Part shown: positions 27,101-33,634 of the stretch, one piece after another
Numbering within the stretch: position 1 is the stretch's first letter
How the letters are laid out: each line of letters opens with the position of its first letter
Assembly (NCBI GenBank): GCA_030681895.1
Contig: JAUXRI010000232.1
Coordinates: 1-42,525, forward strand
Length of the DNA: 42,525 nt
Reading direction: 5' to 3'
Origin: Myxococcales bacterium
GTDB taxonomy: Bacteria; Myxococcota; Myxococcia; Myxococcales; Myxococcaceae
Position numbers and translations under genes: made by a program
Notes under the pieces: generated by a model
Databases searched by the model: none
Told to the model about the DNA's origin: nothing
Seen by the model: only the letters and a program-made list of their open reading frames with translations

Positions 27101-27302
27101 TGAGCCGGAGCGTGCCGGTGTTGCCGCTGACGAAGCCGTCGAGATCGTCGACGTCGCAGCGGCCGGTCGCGGCCGTTCCTCCACCCGCGCTCCCGCCGCC
27201 CGTTCCAGCGCTGCCACCGGCGCCGCCATCAGGCGTGGGATTCGAAGGACACCCGAGGAGCAACGTGACTGCCAACAGACCGATTCGTGACACGTGCGTC
27301 AC
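24156..27302 (-). CDS. Very large CehA/McbA-type PHP-domain lipoprotein
   Basis: 1048 aa. Start is a GTG; a second GTG three codons in (27293) gives MSRIGLLAVTLLLGC, a lipoprotein signal, and may be the real start. A Gly/Ser-rich linker leads into a roughly 330-residue beta-rich domain. A carboxypeptidase-regulatory-like domain (DGRYSGLLPIGGYD) lies near 385-430. The PHP metallohydrolase core starts near 574 with GDFHVHA, then STDHD near 605, GEEVSP, NHARG and SDTHY near 782, matching the metal-site motifs of the CehA/McbA family. These enzymes hydrolyse esters or carbamates or phosphoesters, but this one is several times the usual size. Probably an envelope enzyme; the substrate is unknown. 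Confidence 0.86.
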   Translation of the reverse strand: MTHVSRIGLLAVTLLLGCPSNPTPDGGAGGSAGTGGGSAGGGTAATGRCDVDDLDGFVSGNTGTLRLKRIESANELIGGPNAHGKVGDYLFENEKIRVIVQGDGRVFGPQPFGGTILDADLRRAGPGNDQFGETGLLYNFGRTLKPERFEILRDGSDGRAAILAVTGLDEANDYLSIRSQLVASLGRAPLADPYVAVPLRITNYFVLNPNEQRLKFISNLCNLSTTQTLELAVGDLTDPGAVLEFFNPRACTNGFGFGGLCFGLDRMSWYGYQGSGVAYGYAPYRVGLPTQSEGQNAVLTVAGITGSIIGADGLNGLFAWVTPSADPRPGELRLPPGGYGALARDFWVGADLGEIGTLIDQGRASSTSRIGTVAGLVRSSGAPLANARVVLNSGSTRHVFFTGADGRYSGLLPIGGYDASAWASSRVPSAVQRATITADTAAALNFDLVSPQTLTVTVREANGGPMPAKVTVLCPNGPCPAPQRLLVLYGDTPKDPMPDSVREVAYVPASGTLTLPLPPAQYLVLVSRGPEYSVFPNTFPTTPGTAIDLRTAPATINAVLARVIDSSNWMSGDFHVHAVNSPDSIIDNATRVLSFASDGLDVIVSTDHDVVTDFAPVISQTGLSPFLASAIGEEVSPMEYGHYNVFPLTRDPADPITGGAIDWAGAMGPTLSAAEMFAEARRKGATTVQINHARGSLGGFTALKVDTDTFATRVHPTVLRMAVQPGATASDSKLLSADFNAFELLNNAEDSYDVTSDLAHSKFNDWFVMLSRGLRIAGTGVSDTHYGRIGSGWRTWVKVDGDTPATFSSSRLSERLNAQQATVGNGPFVTARAFRIDGMGAMTTMPVGIGGTVPSGPGDVTLELDMQVPEYLDVTRAELFSHRPEDDAACPLDPQSPKVNTTRVGCDGRSQTNWPAPNATQMIALSPADLETATSESAVNYRRYRKRVSFRVPRPMADTWLVAMVYGSRSLAPLSYNPPGLMGGVTPTTPFALINPIYVDADGNGFDKPPFNAMRPKVMPPIVPEAPGVPVKSAAEILPRWRDAVHSH

Positions 27303-27358
27303 AGCATGCCGTGGAAGCGAAGACGGCAGAAGAGGCGTTCGAAGGGGTATAGGCGGCC

Positions 27359-27769
27359 ATGCCGTTGATCGATGGGCTCAAGGTGGTGCGGTCGCCGATG
27401 CATGGGTACGGCGTGGTGGCTACCCGTGACTTCGCGGAGGGTGATGTGCTCGCCGACGTCGAGGGCGTCGCCTGGCGCGAGGGCGAGTGGTGGGACGACA
27501 CCTACACGCTGCGCATCACCGACTCGTTGTCGTTCGACATGGTGGACCAGACCCGGTGGATCAACCACTCCTGTGAGGCGAACGCCGAGGTCGATCTCGG
27601 CGTCGACGAGCACGGAGAGCCGTGGGCGAAGGTCTACGCGTGGCGCGACATCAAGGCTGGCGAAGAGATCACCTACGACTACGAGTTTCCGCCCGAGCTG
27701 GCCGAGCCGTGCCGGTGCGGCGCTCCGAAGTGCAGAGGCGTCATCGTGCGTGAAGAGCCGTCAGTCTGA
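27359..27769 (+). CDS. SET-domain protein lysine methyltransferase
   Basis: 136 aa, an isolated SET domain. GYGVVATRDF (16-25) is the N-terminal SET motif, NHSC (69-72) and TYDY (105-108) form the SAM and lysine channel, and the post-SET motif CRCGAPKC (118-125) supplies three cysteines that with Cys72 can bind zinc. All catalytic hallmarks are intact. It should methylate lysine on a protein; in bacteria the target may be a ribosomal, DNA-binding or effector protein. It has no secretion signal. Its stop overlaps that of the convergent TrmJ-like gene by 9 bp. TATAGG at 27348-27353 is a weak -10 candidate 5 bp before the ATG. Confidence 0.9.
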   Translation: MPLIDGLKVVRSPMHGYGVVATRDFAEGDVLADVEGVAWREGEWWDDTYTLRITDSLSFDMVDQTRWINHSCEANAEVDLGVDEHGEPWAKVYAWRDIKAGEEITYDYEFPPELAEPCRCGAPKCRGVIVREEPSV

Positions 27770-28468
27770 CGGCAGCCGCTTCGCGATCGACTTGAGCGCG
27801 GCGATCCACAATCCGGCGTCCTTCTTCGACAGCCGGGCGCGCACCAGCGTCGCCGTGAGATCGTCGACCGCGTGGCGTTCGTCGTGCTGGAGGAATCCCG
27901 AGACGCGCAACGTCTGCTCCAGCGTGGTGCGAACCGTGCGCAGCGTGGCGTCGTCGGCGAATGCACGCGGTGGCGCCGGAGCCGTCGTTCGTTCGGCCAT
28001 CGCCAGCTCGTACGCGTAGACGACGACGGCCTGCGCGAGGTTGAGCGAGGGCTGCTCCTCGGACGACGGAATGAAGGACAGCGCGTGGCACTGGCGCACG
28101 TCGTCCTGGGTGAGCCCGTTGCGCTCGTCGCCGAAGACGAGAGCCCAGCGCTCGTCGTTGCGCTCCGTCACCTCGTTCGCCAACTCGCGCGGCGTCTGCC
28201 GCCTGCGCCCTTCGATCAGCCGCATGGTGGTGCCGACGACGAACGAGCAGTCGGCGATCGCCTCTTCGAAGGTGTCGACGCGGCGAACGGTCTCGAGCAG
28301 GTCGCCCGCCTTCACGGCGAGCCGGTTGAGCCCCGGCACCTCGAGCAGCTTCGGGTTGGGCGAGACGACGACCCAGTCGGTGAGGCCGAAGTTCTTCATC
28401 ACCCGGGCGATCGAGCCCAGGTTGTCGGCGTTTCGCGGCCGCAGGAGCACCAACCTCGGAGGCGTCAT
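27761..28468 (-). CDS. trmJ: TrmJ-type tRNA 2'-O-methyltransferase
   Basis: 235 aa from the ATG at 28468, preceded by AGGCGG at a suitable distance; an ATG at 28486 would add six residues. The SPOUT/TrmH family is shown by RPRNADNLGSIARVMKNFGL near the N-terminus, FGDERNGLT in the middle and SLNLAQAVVVYAYEL near 155, which form the trefoil-knot SAM site. The TrmJ group methylates the 2'-OH of tRNA position 32 in other bacteria; the same role is likely but not proven. A C-terminal extension of about 70 residues matches the length of TrmJ. It is divergent from the histidine-motif membrane protein gene. Confidence 0.87.
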   Translation of the reverse strand: MTPPRLVLLRPRNADNLGSIARVMKNFGLTDWVVVSPNPKLLEVPGLNRLAVKAGDLLETVRRVDTFEEAIADCSFVVGTTMRLIEGRRRQTPRELANEVTERNDERWALVFGDERNGLTQDDVRQCHALSFIPSSEEQPSLNLAQAVVVYAYELAMAERTTAPAPPRAFADDATLRTVRTTLEQTLRVSGFLQHDERHAVDDLTATLVRARLSKKDAGLWIAALKSIAKRLPSD

Positions 28469-28507
28469 GACGTGGCCGCCTAGCATCTGCTACGAGCCTT
28501 TTCCGCC

Positions 28508-29587
28508 ATGACCGTCGCCGCCGCTCCGCGCCTCTCGATCATCTCTCCCGTGCAGGACTTCCTGTTCTTCTTCCTCTCGGCGTCGGTGGTGTTGATCGCC
28601 TGGGCCGCGACCGCGCTCTTCCACGTCGAGCCGTTCTACGTGCTCGCGACCGTGGGCGTGGTGTCGAACGGCCCGCACCTCATCGCGACGTGGAGCCGCG
28701 TCTACTTCGATCGCCGCGAGGTGAAGGAGCGCCCCGTCGCGTTGATGGTGATGCCGGGCCTCATCTTCGTGGCGGTCGCGTTGATCACCTGGAAGGCCGG
28801 CTACCCGGGTGCGCGCCTGCTCAACTCGACGATCCTCTACTGGGCGACCTGGCACTTCGTCGCGCAGAACTGGGGCATCATGCGCATCTACCAGCGCAAA
28901 TCGAGCGAGCCGCAGACGTCGCTGGCGATGAAGCTCGAGCGGCCGATGTTGCTGCTCTTCGTCCTCTGGTGCGTTCTGTACCGGCTCTACACCGGCCCAC
29001 GCATGCTGTTTGGCACCGAGATCTTCCACGTGGTGCCGCCGCGTGAGGTCGTGCTCGGGCTGCTCGCGCCGATCGTCATCCTCTTCGGCGTCTACCTGCG
29101 CCAGCGCATCGTCGAGCGGAACCAGCCGTGGGCGAAGGCCGCGTGGATTCGGTTCGGCTTCCTCTTCTGCGCGTTCCTCGGGTTCTTCGTGCCGTTCCAG
29201 ATGATCACCACCGACGACACCTCGGCGTTCGCGGCGGCGGCCTGCTGGCACGGCTTTCAGTACCTGGGAATGGTGCGGTTCTACCATCGCAACACGTGGA
29301 AGAACGGCGTCGACCCGAACGCGAAGATCATCTCGTGGCTCTCGCAGCCGGGCTGGAAGCGCGGGCTGCTCTACGTCGCGTTCCTGCTCTCGCTGGCCGG
29401 CTCGGTGTACGGCGTCATCTATGCGCTCGCGCTCGTGACCCGCGAGTCGGGGTGGAACTTCGCGACGTGGGGCGGCGTGGTGTGGATCACCCTGACGCTG
29501 TCGCACTACTGGCTCGACGGCGTGATCTGGAAGCTGCGCAGGCCCGAGCTGGCCCGACGCGTCGGCCTCGAAGGCGCGACCGCGTGA
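28508..29587 (+). CDS. Polytopic membrane protein with repeated His/Arg/Tyr motifs
   Basis: 359 aa with eight or nine hydrophobic segments and no signal peptide. Three related motifs lie at helix ends: PHLIATWSRVYFDRR (about 56-70, His57), WHFVAQNWGIMRIYQRK (115-131, His116) and WHGFQYLGMVRFYHRN (247-262, His248 and His260). A fourth His is in LSHYWLDGVIWKLRRPE (His333). The last two of the three repeats align closely, suggesting internal duplication. No family is recognised; a heme- or metal-linked membrane enzyme or transporter is possible. NAD kinase starts 46 bp downstream. TGCTAC at 28488-28493 is a -10 candidate 14 bp before the ATG. Confidence 0.8.
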   Translation: MTVAAAPRLSIISPVQDFLFFFLSASVVLIAWAATALFHVEPFYVLATVGVVSNGPHLIATWSRVYFDRREVKERPVALMVMPGLIFVAVALITWKAGYPGARLLNSTILYWATWHFVAQNWGIMRIYQRKSSEPQTSLAMKLERPMLLLFVLWCVLYRLYTGPRMLFGTEIFHVVPPREVVLGLLAPIVILFGVYLRQRIVERNQPWAKAAWIRFGFLFCAFLGFFVPFQMITTDDTSAFAAAACWHGFQYLGMVRFYHRNTWKNGVDPNAKIISWLSQPGWKRGLLYVAFLLSLAGSVYGVIYALALVTRESGWNFATWGGVVWITLTLSHYWLDGVIWKLRRPELARRVGLEGATA

Positions 29588-29591
29588 GGTC

Positions 29592-29621
29592 GTGACGTCG
29601 TTCGGGAAAGCCGCCTACGCT
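29592..29621 (+). promoter_or_regulatory. Candidate sigma-70-type promoter for nadK
   Basis: GTGACG (29592-29597) and TACGCT (29616-29621) are separated by 18 bp and end 11 bp before the GTG start of NAD kinase. The match to consensus is partial, four of six in the first and three of six in the second. If used, the mRNA leader would be only a few bases long. Confidence 0.3.
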
Positions 29622-29632
29622 CCCGCGCGACC

Positions 29633-30478
29633 GTGAAGACCATCGCCCTCATCGCCAAGCCGAAGAAAGACGAGGCCGCGCAGCTCGCCCGTCAATTCAA
29701 GCAGGCCCACCCGGCGATCGACTTTCTCGTCGAGGGCCACTTCGCCGAGCAGCTGGGCTGGGTCGCGACCGGGCCCGCCGCGCTTCGAGAACGCGCGGAG
29801 CTGGTGATCGTGCTCGGTGGTGACGGCACGCTGATTCACGCGGCGCGGCTGCTCCGGGGCCGACCCGTTCCGATTCTCGGCATCAACCTCGGCTCCCTCG
29901 GCTTCATGACCGAGGTGCCCGTCGCCGACGCGATGACGGTGCTCGACACGGTGCTCAAGGGCCAGGCGCAGATCACTTCGCGCATGAAGCTGTCGTGCAA
30001 GCTCGTGCGCGACGGCAAGACGGTGCTCGAAGACGAGGTGCTCAACGACATCGTGATCGCCAAGTCGGCGCTGGCGAAGATCGCCGATCACGAGACGTGG
30101 CTCGACGGCGCGTACGTGGCGACCTTCAAGGCCGACGGGGTGATCTTCGCGACCCCGACCGGCTCTACGGCGTACTCGTTGTCCGCTGGTGGCCCGATCG
30201 TTCACCCATCGGTCGACTGTGTCGTCGTCACGCCGATCTGTCCCCACGCGCTGACGCAGCGGCCCATCGTGGTGCCCGCCGATCAGCCGCTGCGCGTGCA
30301 GTTGACGAGCGAAGTGAGCGACGTGTTCCTGACCATCGACGGGCAGGTCGGGCAGGCGCTGAAGCTCGGCGATCGGCTCGAGGTGATGAAGTCTCCAGCG
30401 CGCGTGCAGATCGTCCGCAACCCGAACCTCGACTACTTCGGAGTGTTGCGAACCAAGCTGCACTGGGCGGAGCGCTGA
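29633..30478 (+). CDS. nadK: NAD kinase
   Basis: 281 aa with a GTG start. The diagnostic GGDGT is at 62-66, followed by PILGINLGSLGFMTE and, near 165-185, ATPTGSTAYSLSAGGPIVHP, the NAD-binding motif of the family. It phosphorylates NAD to NADP with ATP in the cytoplasm. The length is normal for bacterial NadK. It lies 46 bp after the histidine-motif membrane protein gene and may be cotranscribed, although a candidate promoter lies in the gap. Its stop lies 4 bp from the stop of the convergent CxxCH lipoprotein gene. Confidence 0.96.
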   Translation: MKTIALIAKPKKDEAAQLARQFKQAHPAIDFLVEGHFAEQLGWVATGPAALRERAELVIVLGGDGTLIHAARLLRGRPVPILGINLGSLGFMTEVPVADAMTVLDTVLKGQAQITSRMKLSCKLVRDGKTVLEDEVLNDIVIAKSALAKIADHETWLDGAYVATFKADGVIFATPTGSTAYSLSAGGPIVHPSVDCVVVTPICPHALTQRPIVVPADQPLRVQLTSEVSDVFLTIDGQVGQALKLGDRLEVMKSPARVQIVRNPNLDYFGVLRTKLHWAER

Positions 30479-30482
30479 CGCG

Positions 30483-31022
30483 TCACCTCTCGATCATGCC
30501 GCCGTCGACCCAACGCACGATGACGTCAACTGCTTCAGGCGAAAGACACGACCAGCCTTCGCGGTGAAACGGCGTCTCGTAGGTGCGGCACCCGGTGCCC
30601 TCGGTGCGCTGCACCTGAACAGCCCGGCTCACGCACGTGCCGACGTTCTCGCCGACGCACAGCTTCGAAGGGAGCAGCAGGTCGGGGTACCGATCGGCGA
30701 AGCTGGGAATGCCCCAGTTGCCCGACTCGTGGCACCGCGTGCAGTGGCGATCGAACAGCGGCTTCGTGTCGCGCTCCCAGGTGAGTGGTGCTCCCGCGTC
30801 GGTGACAGTCCCCGCATCGGAACGAGACCCTGCGTCGAGCTCACTTTGGCCTGCGTCGGGCGTTCCCGCGTCGAACGGCAGGTCGCCGGCGTCCACCGTG
30901 CCCGCGTCTGGCGCTTGCGCGATCGGCGAGCCGACCGACTGATCCCGATCCGGTGGGAGCTCGGGCCTCCCGCACGAAACGAAGCCGACCAGGCCGACGA
31001 GAGAGATGACGTTCGAGTTCAT
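30483..31022 (-). CDS. Lipoprotein with one CxxCH heme-binding site
   Basis: 179 aa from the ATG at 31022. The signal MNSNVISLVGLVGFVSC ends at a lipidated Cys17. Residues 20-80 are a DAG-rich linker, with five Asp-Ala-Gly units. A c-type heme motif CTRCH is at 94-98 inside a short domain (KPLFDRHCTRC, with SFADRYPDLL after it), similar to planctomycete/Myxococcota cytochrome C modules. Four more Cys near the C-terminus could form disulfides. Likely an envelope electron carrier or structural heme protein; the axial second ligand cannot be assigned. It is divergent from fusA. Confidence 0.78.
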   Translation of the reverse strand: MNSNVISLVGLVGFVSCGRPELPPDRDQSVGSPIAQAPDAGTVDAGDLPFDAGTPDAGQSELDAGSRSDAGTVTDAGAPLTWERDTKPLFDRHCTRCHESGNWGIPSFADRYPDLLLPSKLCVGENVGTCVSRAVQVQRTEGTGCRTYETPFHREGWSCLSPEAVDVIVRWVDGGMIER

Positions 31023-31040
31023 GCCGCCGGGTATGCCGCG

Positions 31041-31054
31041 CCCCAAAAAAGGGG
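31041..31054. repeat. Small C4-A6-G4 hairpin
   Basis: CCCCAAAAAAGGGG (31041-31054) is a 4-bp hairpin 18 bp upstream of the CxxCH lipoprotein start, in the divergent gap with fusA. The adjoining AAAAAAGGGGACA resembles sequence found in bacterial repetitive extragenic elements, but one copy cannot show this. Confidence 0.35.
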
Positions 31055-31072
31055 ACACAAACCGGGCGACCG

Positions 31073-31100
31073 TGCGAAAGACGACTGCGTCTTTTTCGCA
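31073..31100 (+). promoter_or_regulatory. Leader hairpin just ahead of the fusA ribosome site
   Basis: TGCGAAAGACG (31073-31083) and CGTCTTTTTCGCA (31088-31100) pair around an ACTG loop with a two-base bulge. The second arm ends 2 bp before the AGAGGAA ribosome site (31103-31109), which lies 8-9 bp before ATG 31118. Its position suggests an mRNA leader structure. The right arm carries five T in a row, but it is inside the stem. Confidence 0.4.
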
Positions 31101-31117
31101 CAGAGGAACCTCACGTC

Positions 31118-33211
31118 ATGGCCCGCGAATACCCCCTCGAGCGCTACCGCAACATCGGCATCATGGCGCACATCGACGCCGGCAAGACGACGACGACCGA
31201 GCGCATCCTCTTCTACGCGGGTGCGATTCATAAGATGGGCGAGGTGCACGAAGGCACCACGACGACCGACTGGATGCCGCAGGAGCGCGAGCGCGGCATC
31301 ACCATCACCTCGGCCGCGATCACCTGCTTCTGGACGCATCACGAGCTGAAGCACCGCATCAACATCATCGACACGCCGGGGCACGTGGACTTCACCATCG
31401 AGGTCGAGCGGAGCCTGCGCGTGCTGGACGGCGCGGTGGCGGTGTTCGACGGGAAGAACGGTGTCGAGCCGCAGTCAGAGACGGTGTGGCGGCAGGCCGA
31501 CAAGTACGGCGTGCCCCGCATCTGCTTCATCAACAAGATGGACAGCCTCGGCGCCGACTTCGACATGTCGGTGGCGTCGATTCGGGAGCGCCTCGACGCG
31601 CGGCCGTTGTTGATGCAGCTCCCGCTCGGCAAGGAGTCGGAGCACAAGGGCGTGATCGATCTCGTGCGCATGAAGGCGCTCGTCTTCCAGGACGCCGACA
31701 AGGGCAGCCACTACGAGATCGAAGAGATCCCCGCCGAGTTCGCCGACGCCGCGAAGGCCGCGCGCACGCAGCTGCTCGAGACGGTGGCCGAGCTCGATGA
31801 CAAGTTGATGGAGCGGTACCTGGAAGACGAAGGCGCCACCATCACCGAGCCTGAAATCCGTGCCGCCGTCCGCAAGGGCTGCATCGCGATGAAGGTGTTC
31901 CCGGTGTTCTGTGGCTCCGCCTACAAACACAAGGGCGTGCAGCCGCTGCTCGACGCGGTGATCGACTACCTGCCGTCGCCGATCGATCGGCCGCCGGTTC
32001 ATGGTCTCGACACCAAGGGCGAGACGGTGGTGCGTGAGACGAATGACGAGGCGCCGTTCTCGTCGCTCGCGTTCAAGATCATGAACGACGCGTTCGGCAC
32101 GCTGACGTTCATCCGGGTGTACTCGGGCAAGCTCGAGTCGGGCACGGCCGTCTGGACTACCGCGATGAAGAAGCGTGTGCGGGTGGGGCGCCTGGTGCAG
32201 ATGCGCGCCGACAAGCGCGACGATATTCTGGAGGCCTGCGCTGGAGACATCTGCGCGATCGTGGGGCTCAAGCTCGCCGTCACTGGCGACACGCTCTGCA
32301 ACGAGGCGCACCCGGTGTTGCTCGAGAAGATCGAGTTCCCGGAGCCGGTCATTCAGCTCGCGCTCGAGGCGAAGTCGACGGAAGACGCAGACAAGCTGGT
32401 CGGGGCGCTGGCGAAGTTGTCAGTGGAGGATCCGAGCTTCCGCGTGAAGACCGACGCCGAGACCGGGCAGATGATCATCGCCGGCATGGGCGAGCTGCAC
32501 CTCGAGATCATCGTCGACCGCCTGAAGCGCGAGCACAAAGTCGAGGCGAACGTCGGCAAGCCGCAGGTCGCGTGGCGCGAGACGATCACCGCGGTCGCTG
32601 AAGGCGAGGGCAAGTACATCAAGCAGACCGGCGGCAAGGGCCAGTACGGCCACGTGAAGCTGCGCGTGTCTCCGAACGAGCAGGGCAAGGGCTTCGAGTA
32701 CAAGAACACCATCGCGGGTGGCGTGGTGCCGAAGGAGTTCTTCCCGGCCATCGAGATGGGCGTCACCAACTCACTCAACCGCGGCGTGGTGGCGGGCTAC
32801 CCGATGCTCGACTTGAAGGTCGAGGTGTTCGACGGGAGCGCGCACGACGTCGACTCCGATGAGATCAGCTTCACGATCGCCGCGTCGATGGCGTTCTCCG
32901 AGGCGTGCAAGGCGGCGAGCCCTGCGCTGCTCGAGCCGGTGATGCGCGTCGAGGTGACGACGCCGGCCGACTACTACGGCGCGGTGACGGGCGATCTCAA
33001 CCGTCGGCGCGGGACGATTCGGGGCATGGGCTCACGCGGGTCACTGCAGGTGGTCGACGTCGAGGTGCCGCTGTCGGAGATGTTCGGGTACGTCGATTCG
33101 CTGCGCACGCTGACGCAGGGGCGCGGGAATTACTCGATGCACTTCGGCACGTACTCGCCGATTCCGCCGAACATCCTCGCGCCGCTGCTGGTTCGCCTGC
33201 GCGGGTATTGA
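31118..33211 (+). CDS. fusA: Elongation factor G
   Basis: 697 aa, normal EF-G length. The GTPase motifs are AHIDAGKTTTTE (17-28), the switch GTTTTDWMPQERERGITI, DTPGH (85-89) and NKMD (139-142). Domains II to V follow in full, with GMGELHLEI and GRGNYSMHF at the end. It drives ribosome translocation. Two small differences from most EF-Gs are visible: DGKNGVEPQSE where DGVAGVEPQSE is common, and it stands alone rather than between rpsG and tuf, so it may be a second EF-G paralog. A strong ribosome site AGAGGA precedes it, behind a hairpin. Confidence 0.97.
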   Translation: MAREYPLERYRNIGIMAHIDAGKTTTTERILFYAGAIHKMGEVHEGTTTTDWMPQERERGITITSAAITCFWTHHELKHRINIIDTPGHVDFTIEVERSLRVLDGAVAVFDGKNGVEPQSETVWRQADKYGVPRICFINKMDSLGADFDMSVASIRERLDARPLLMQLPLGKESEHKGVIDLVRMKALVFQDADKGSHYEIEEIPAEFADAAKAARTQLLETVAELDDKLMERYLEDEGATITEPEIRAAVRKGCIAMKVFPVFCGSAYKHKGVQPLLDAVIDYLPSPIDRPPVHGLDTKGETVVRETNDEAPFSSLAFKIMNDAFGTLTFIRVYSGKLESGTAVWTTAMKKRVRVGRLVQMRADKRDDILEACAGDICAIVGLKLAVTGDTLCNEAHPVLLEKIEFPEPVIQLALEAKSTEDADKLVGALAKLSVEDPSFRVKTDAETGQMIIAGMGELHLEIIVDRLKREHKVEANVGKPQVAWRETITAVAEGEGKYIKQTGGKGQYGHVKLRVSPNEQGKGFEYKNTIAGGVVPKEFFPAIEMGVTNSLNRGVVAGYPMLDLKVEVFDGSAHDVDSDEISFTIAASMAFSEACKAASPALLEPVMRVEVTTPADYYGAVTGDLNRRRGTIRGMGSRGSLQVVDVEVPLSEMFGYVDSLRTLTQGRGNYSMHFGTYSPIPPNILAPLLVRLRGY

Positions 33212-33235
33212 GCCGGTTGCAGGAAACGAGCGCGA

Positions 33236-33397
33236 GTGACGAAGAAGGGCGCTCCGAAGCCTCGAGTCTCGGTGGTTGCGAAGAAAAGCGCCTCGCTCCG
33301 TGGTCATCTGGCCAGCCGGGTCGAGGGAGCGGGGGCGCTTCCCAGCCATGTCAGGCCAGCGACGGCGGGCGTAAGGCAACTGACGTCAGGTGCCTGA
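33236..33397 (+). CDS. Candidate 53-residue basic peptide after fusA
   Basis: A GTG at 33236, preceded by AGGAAACGAG, opens a frame beginning MTKKGAPKPRVSVVAKKSAS and ending at 33397. The Lys/Pro/Ala-rich start is peptide-like, but the length is within chance at this GC content and it overlaps a minus-strand candidate. Low confidence; kept because of the plausible ribosome site and spacing from fusA. Confidence 0.15.
   Translation: MTKKGAPKPRVSVVAKKSASLRGHLASRVEGAGALPSHVRPATAGVRQLTSGA
33375..33394. promoter_or_regulatory. Near-perfect 20-bp palindrome
   Basis: GGCAACTGACGTCAGGTGCC matches its reverse complement at 18 of 20 positions, with the core TGACGTCA exact. It could bind a dimeric regulator. 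It lies between fusA and the next gene on the other strand and includes the stop of the minus-strand candidate ORF, so it may equally be an mRNA-end structure. Confidence 0.4.
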
Positions 33398-33634
33398 CTC
33401 AGACCGTCGGCAACCTGACTTGCCTGGAAAGCGACCTCGCCCTGCGGAGGCTGCATCGTCGACACGCGCTGCCGATTCGAACTGGCCCTCGGCTCTCGAA
33501 GCGAAGGTGCAATCGCAGCCGCCCTCATCAAGAGCCACTGCATCGTCCACGCGCGTTGCCGATTCCTGCCGGCCCTCGTGACTCGAGGCTTTGGAGGCCA
33601 CTTTCACGACCACCTCGCTTCGAGCCCGCTTCAC
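33386..33634 (-). CDS. Candidate repeat-containing small protein, coupled start
   Basis: 82 aa. Its GTG start overlaps the stop of the upstream secreted-protein gene by 3-4 bases (GTGA), the layout of translational coupling. The protein has a basic N-terminus, then two 29-residue units: one with EGRQESATRVDDAV, the next with EGQFESAARVDDAA. The 87-bp DNA repeat keeps this frame. No family is recognised. The coupling and in-frame repeat favour a real gene; the small size and GC bias speak against it. Confidence 0.25.
   Translation of the reverse strand: MKRARSEVVVKVASKASSHEGRQESATRVDDAVALDEGGCDCTFASRAEGQFESAARVDDAASAGRGRFPGKSGCRRSESGT
33451..33590. repeat. Two imperfect 50-bp direct repeats, 87 bp apart
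   Basis: CTGCATCGTCGACACGCGCT (from 33451) and CTGCATCGTCCACGCGCGTT (from 33538) begin two copies that stay similar for about 50 bp, through GCCGATTC and GGCCCTCG. The spacing of 87 bp is 29 codons, and both copies lie in the frame of the minus-strand candidate. Confidence 0.6.

Larger units (their letters stand above)
33212..33630. other. Gap with repeats and a palindrome
   Basis: 419 bp without a confident gene. It holds two weak overlapping candidates on opposite strands, a near-perfect 20-bp palindrome centred on TGACGTCA (33375-33394), and two imperfect copies of a 50-bp sequence spaced 87 bp apart (from 33451 and 33538). No terminator with a T-run is seen after fusA. Confidence 0.5.

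Noticed and set aside
31041..31060. AAAAAAGGGGACA as a REP-type element
   Set aside because: One degenerate copy with a 4-bp stem, and a loosely similar GAAAAAGGGACAG at about 16830; without a transposase or more copies it cannot be called a repeat family.
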